Source of the DNA: Paenibacillus nuruki
Lineage (GTDB): Bacteria; Bacillota; Bacilli; Paenibacillales; Paenibacillaceae
Direction: 5' to 3'
DNA: 64,000 nucleotides
NCBI RefSeq assembly: GCF_001721045.1
Contig: NZ_MDER01000025.1
Span: forward strand, 1-64,000
In this document: piece by piece, positions 60,309 to 64,000 of the stretch
Layout of the letters: each line of letters starts with the position of its first letter
Position numbering within the stretch: position 1 is the stretch's first letter
Made by a program: the position numbers and the translations under genes
Notes under the pieces: model-generated
What the model was told of the DNA's origin: nothing
The model's database searches: none
The model's input: only the letters and a program-made list of their open reading frames with translations

Positions 60309-61241
60309 TCAAACCGACTTAGAAGTGATCGGAAATAGTACATGTTCTTCTGCTAACAAAGTATTTTCAAACACACTTTTGGCTTCTTGAAGCAAAGGCT
60401 CAAGCTGCTCACGATCTTTATAACGGGAGCTGAAATGAGTCAAAATCAATTCGTGTGCATTCGCTTCTTTAGCTGCATGTGCTGCTTGTAATGTAGTGCT
60501 GTGATAATAATTATGAGCAGTTTCTTCCATATCTTGCAAGAAAGTAGCTTCATGCACCAATACATCTGCATCTTGCGCTAGCAGACTTACATTAGGACAA
60601 GGTCTTGTATCTCCTAGAATCGTAATTATTTTTCCTTTTTTCGGTTTACCTACGACTTGATGAGAGTGTAATGTTTGTCCATCTGCTAACTGGATGCTTC
60701 CTCCGTTTTTCAACTGCCCGTAGAGAGGTCCTGGCTTAATCCCATGATGTTTTAATATTTCAAAATTCAATTGTCCCGGGCGATCTTTTTCAATAATACG
60801 ATACCCGTAACTATCAATACGATGCTCTAATAATGCAGACTCTACGCGAAACATTTCGTCTTCAAATACTACGCCGCCTTCGTGTTCCACAATATTCAAC
60901 TCATATTCAATACGTGATTGACTGAGTTCGAGTGTAGTGCGAATATATCGCTCTAATCCTACAGGACCATACACGGTCAGCGGAGTCACTCCTCCTTGAT
61001 AAGCACGACTGGATAATAATCCTGGAAGACCGAATAAATGATCCCCATGTAAATGAGTAATAAAAATCTTTTCTAATTTACTTAATTTGAGTAAAGAACG
61101 TAATACTTGATGCTGAGTACCTTCTCCACAATCAAATAACCATAAGGCACGGCGTTCTTCATACATTCGCAATCCAATAGAGGTCACATTACGTTGAAGT
61201 GTAGGGACCCCTGCATTGGTTCCCAAAAAATACAATTCCAT
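60309..61241 (-). CDS. rnz: Ribonuclease Z
   Basis: RNase Z cuts the 3' trailer from tRNA precursors lacking CCA. The 310-residue metallo-beta-lactamase-fold protein has THLHGDHLFGLPG (zinc ligands, about 62-74), ILGDTRPC, LVHEATFL and ELILTHFSSRY. The exosite for tRNA is near residues 150-180 (RPGQLNFEILKHHGIKPGPL). ATG 61241 follows GGTAGAGAGAG. It precedes a terminator and is probably single. Confidence 0.96.
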   Translation of the reverse strand: MELYFLGTNAGVPTLQRNVTSIGLRMYEERRALWLFDCGEGTQHQVLRSLLKLSKLEKIFITHLHGDHLFGLPGLLSSRAYQGGVTPLTVYGPVGLERYIRTTLELSQSRIEYELNIVEHEGGVVFEDEMFRVESALLEHRIDSYGYRIIEKDRPGQLNFEILKHHGIKPGPLYGQLKNGGSIQLADGQTLHSHQVVGKPKKGKIITILGDTRPCPNVSLLAQDADVLVHEATFLQDMEETAHNYYHSTTLQAAHAAKEANAHELILTHFSSRYKDREQLEPLLQEAKSVFENTLLAEEHVLFPITSKSV

Positions 61242-61281
61242 CTCTCTCTACCTTCCTTCTGTGTTCGCCAAGTTCCGTAAC

Positions 61282-61308
61282 AAAAATCCCCCGATGGGTC
61301 GGAGGATT
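61282..61308 (-). terminator. Terminator after metH
   Basis: On the minus strand AATCC-T-CCGA and TCGG-G-GGATT pair around a CCCA loop, followed by five T residues. It lies about 40 bases past the metH stop. Confidence 0.8.
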
Positions 61309-61344
61309 CTGCAATAATAACAGATGATACAACTCAATCTATAG

Positions 61345-64000
61345 TTACGCCTTATCGACATTAAAATAACGAGCTTGTGGATGGCTGAATACCATCGCTG
61401 ATACTGAAGCTTCTGGCTCCATCATAAATCCTTCGGTTAATTCAACACCGATATCTTCAGGTTTTAATAGAGCAAATAAAGGACCTTGATCTTCCAAATC
61501 AGGGCAAGCCGGATAACCAAACGATACCCGAATCCCTTGATAACGTGCGCCTAAGCGTTGCTTCATCGTCATGGTAGCTGGATCAGAGAATCCCCAACTA
61601 TCACGCATCATATGATGAACGCGTTCTGCAAGTCCTTCTGCGGTCTCTAGAGCTACAGCCTGAAGAACATGGGAACGTAGATAATCGCCTTTGTCTTTCC
61701 ACTCTGAAGCAAGTGCACTAATCCCCTGACCGGCAGTGACTACCATAAATCCTACATAATCCATCATACCACTTTCTACAGACTTCAAAAAGTCAGCGAG
61801 ACAGAGATAAGGCTCGACTTGTTGGCGAGGGAAAGTAAATGTATGCAAGATTCGGCTGTGATCTTCTGGATCATAGACGATGACATCATTTCCACTGGAT
61901 TGAGCAGGAAAAAAGCGATACATACCGTGAGCCTGAATAATATGCTCGGTCAATGCTTTTTGCAATATTTCGTCTACTACCGATTTGAGCTGTACTGCTT
62001 TCGGATCTTCCTTCGCTAACAATTGCTCTACAGAACCTTTAAGCCCTAAATGATGTCCTAGAAGCATCTGCATATTTACATACGGCAAAATATGACCAAG
62101 CGGATAATTACGCAATACATGACGATCTAGATCAGGCGGAATATAGATCTGTACATTAGGATCAATATCTGATTTTACCGCACGAGTCAGTACAGGTAAT
62201 GGCGCGACTTCTACCGCTACTGCTGTATCAATCTCATTTTCAGCGGCAACTTCAGCTTCGATCACTGCCCGTTTTTCAGGATTCATCAGACGGTTGGCTA
62301 TATCAAGACCATCCATTGCATCTTTGGCGTATAACACCAATCCATCATATTCAGGTCGTATACGGTTTTTGGTAAATTTACGAGTTAAAGCAGCTCCACC
62401 GACTAGAATCGGAATCGCAATACCTGCACTACGCAGATCTTGAGCTGTAGTGATCATTTGTTGAGCTGATTTGACCAATAGCCCTGATAGCCCGATAGCA
62501 TCTGCTTTTTCATTACGGTATGCTTCGATAATACGTTCAGGTGGTACTTTAATGCCTAGATTAATAATTTTATAACCATTATTGGATAAAATGATCTCTA
62601 CTAAATTTTTACCGATATCATGTACATCGCCTTTAACAGTTGCCAGCAAAATCTTACCTTTTACAGACGATTCATTTTTCTCCATAAATTGTTCCAGATA
62701 AGCAACAGATGCTTTCATCACTTCAGCACTTTGCAACACTTCAGCTACAATCAGTTCATTGTTATTAAACAATCGTCCGACTTCTTCCATACCAGCCATA
62801 AGCGGACCATTAATAACTTCTAGCGAGGAATACTTTTGAAGTGCCTTTTCCAAATCTGGAAGTAAGCCTTCTTTGGTTCCTTCAACTACATAAGAAGCTA
62901 ATCGTTCTTCAACAGTAAGATTAGAATCGAGAACTTTCTTTTCTACCTTCTTATTCCGAAAAGCAGCAACAAATTCAGCCAGTGTTGCATCATTGGTATT
63001 GTAAAGTAATTCTTCTGCAAGATGACGCTCATGATCAGGAATAGAAGCATACCGCTCTAATTTCTCCGTATTCACAATCGCATAGTCTAATCCTGCTTTG
63101 GTACATTCATATAAAAATACAGAGTTCAATACTTCCCGTCCTGCTTCAGGTAATCCGAACGAGATATTGCTGATACCTAGAATCGTATGACAGCCTGGAA
63201 CCTGTTGCTTAATTAAGCGAATCCCATCAATCGTTTCTTTAGCAGAGCCGATATATTGTTCGTCTCCTGTACCCACTGGAAAAACAAGCGGATCAAAAAT
63301 CAAATCTTCTGTTTTGAGCCCATATTTATCAACAAGCAATTGTTGTGAACGCTTAGCCACTTCTAATTTATCTTGCGCGGTTATTGCCTGTCCTCGTTCG
63401 TCAATTGTACCTACCACTACAGCAGCACCGTATTTATGAATCAGTGGTGTGACATCTTCGAACTTTTCTTCACCATCTTCTAAATTGATCGAATTGATAA
63501 TCGCTTTACCTTGCGAATAACGAAGAGCAATATCAATCACCGCAACATCGGTTGTATCGATCATTAATGGAGCTTTTACTTTTTTGACAACCAAATCTAA
63601 AAATTTCTCCATATCATAGGTTTCATCTCGATCGGGATCCTGTACGCAAATATCTATCACTTGTGCACCATTTTTAACTTGAGCACGAGCAATCTCAGAA
63701 GCTTCTTCGTATTTGCCTTCTACAATCAGTCGTTTGAACTTACGTGACCCCAGCACATTGGTACGCTCACCAACCATATAAGGACGATTATCTTGTTCAA
63801 TATAGACAGGTTCGATTCCAGATAAAGCAGGCGGATGTGTGCCGATCATAGGACGAGGTGGATACTGAGATAACAATTCATCCATTACTCGAATATGTTC
63901 TGGTGTTGTTCCGCAACAGCCACCTGCGATATTGAGCCAACCTTGTTCAGCAAAAGCTGCCATTTTGCGTCCTAGTGATTCTGGAGATTCATGATAATTC
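61345..64000 (-). CDS. metH: Cobalamin-dependent methionine synthase, MetH (C-terminal part)
   Basis: MetH methylates homocysteine using methyl-tetrahydrofolate and cobalamin. Only the C-terminal part lies in the window; the reading frame runs off the right edge at 64000. It includes the end of the homocysteine domain (zinc Cys pair in GGCCGTTPEHI), the pterin domain (VGERTNVLGSRKFKRLI...QDPDRDETYDMEKF), the cobalamin domain with DVHDIGKN (His for B12) and GLSGLLVKS, and the SAM reactivation domain (RVSFGYPACPDLEDQGPLFALL; GFMMEPEASVSAMVFSHPQARYF). Confidence 0.97.
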   Translation of the reverse strand, partial: NYHESPESLGRKMAAFAEQGWLNIAGGCCGTTPEHIRVMDELLSQYPPRPMIGTHPPALSGIEPVYIEQDNRPYMVGERTNVLGSRKFKRLIVEGKYEEASEIARAQVKNGAQVIDICVQDPDRDETYDMEKFLDLVVKKVKAPLMIDTTDVAVIDIALRYSQGKAIINSINLEDGEEKFEDVTPLIHKYGAAVVVGTIDERGQAITAQDKLEVAKRSQQLLVDKYGLKTEDLIFDPLVFPVGTGDEQYIGSAKETIDGIRLIKQQVPGCHTILGISNISFGLPEAGREVLNSVFLYECTKAGLDYAIVNTEKLERYASIPDHERHLAEELLYNTNDATLAEFVAAFRNKKVEKKVLDSNLTVEERLASYVVEGTKEGLLPDLEKALQKYSSLEVINGPLMAGMEEVGRLFNNNELIVAEVLQSAEVMKASVAYLEQFMEKNESSVKGKILLATVKGDVHDIGKNLVEIILSNNGYKIINLGIKVPPERIIEAYRNEKADAIGLSGLLVKSAQQMITTAQDLRSAGIAIPILVGGAALTRKFTKNRIRPEYDGLVLYAKDAMDGLDIANRLMNPEKRAVIEAEVAAENEIDTAVAVEVAPLPVLTRAVKSDIDPNVQIYIPPDLDRHVLRNYPLGHILPYVNMQMLLGHHLGLKGSVEQLLAKEDPKAVQLKSVVDEILQKALTEHIIQAHGMYRFFPAQSSGNDVIVYDPEDHSRILHTFTFPRQQVEPYLCLADFLKSVESGMMDYVGFMVVTAGQGISALASEWKDKGDYLRSHVLQAVALETAEGLAERVHHMMRDSWGFSDPATMTMKQRLGARYQGIRVSFGYPACPDLEDQGPLFALLKPEDIGVELTEGFMMEPEASVSAMVFSHPQARYFNVDKA

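Noticed and set aside
1-64000. CRISPR array, tRNA or rRNA
   Set aside because: No regularly spaced repeats and no cloverleaf or rRNA-like sequence was seen.

Overview
This window looks like chromosome from a low-GC, endospore-former-type Firmicute, most probably Paenibacillus or a close relative. Gene content, Gram-positive ribosome-binding sites, an ArsR/AraC/OmpR regulator set, a TPP riboswitch and a Bacillus-like Zur operator all fit. No rRNA, tRNA, CRISPR array or prophage was seen. The right edge cuts through metH.

Layout. 1-4.7 kb is an AT-rich accessory stretch. It holds tiny membrane proteins, a dead IS4-family (Tn5-like) insertion sequence at about 989-2354 with recognisable terminal inverted repeats, a short ORF whose stop codon lies in the IS end, and a SnoaL-like gene with a TGA where a Trp codon is expected. 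4.8-9.4 kb has an AraC regulator, a four-PAS hybrid histidine kinase and an unknown protein with two CxxC pairs. 9.6-14.5 kb is the glycogen locus, with glgB-glgA divergent from glgC. 14.6-19.8 kb (minus strand) is a compact set: lone ABC ATPase, FG-GAP-like lipoprotein, response regulator, sensor kinase and tandem GNAT. 20-23.1 kb has an MFS transporter divergent from an ArsR regulator and a HAD phosphatase. 23.2-31.3 kb carries topB, gltD, folA, thyA, a zinc-independent-type L33 gene and a Zur-controlled COG0523 GTPase (zagA/yciC type).

31.5-36.7 kb is pdhA-pdhB-pdhC-pdhD in the usual order on the minus strand, with a near-consensus promoter ahead of pdhA and a structured pdhB/pdhC gap. 36.9-38.5 kb holds an esterase and thiamine pyrophosphokinase. 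38.7-43.4 kb holds a GrpB-type protein and the thiazole operon tenI-thiO-thiS-thiG-thiF behind a TPP riboswitch and terminator. 43.6-45.2 kb is an ABC-F protein.

45.5-56.0 kb is the most unusual part: a ten-gene operon for a Tad/type II secretion-like apparatus. It opens with a Hanks kinase fused to a ParA-like domain, followed by a SAF-domain (CpaB-like) protein, two more ParA/CpaE-like proteins, a membrane-anchored CpaF-like ATPase, a fused TadB-TadC-like membrane platform, and four small proteins with N-terminal membrane anchors. Of the three ParA-like domains only one keeps a credible P-loop. No prepilin peptidase is present. 56.2-64 kb returns to housekeeping genes: a DinB-like protein, an RlmM-like methyltransferase, thioredoxin-like, cyclic-phosphate REC-like, a Fpg/Nei glycosylase lacking its zinc finger, a NagD-like HAD, ribonuclease Z and metH.

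All functions are read from translated motifs and gene order; no database search was run.
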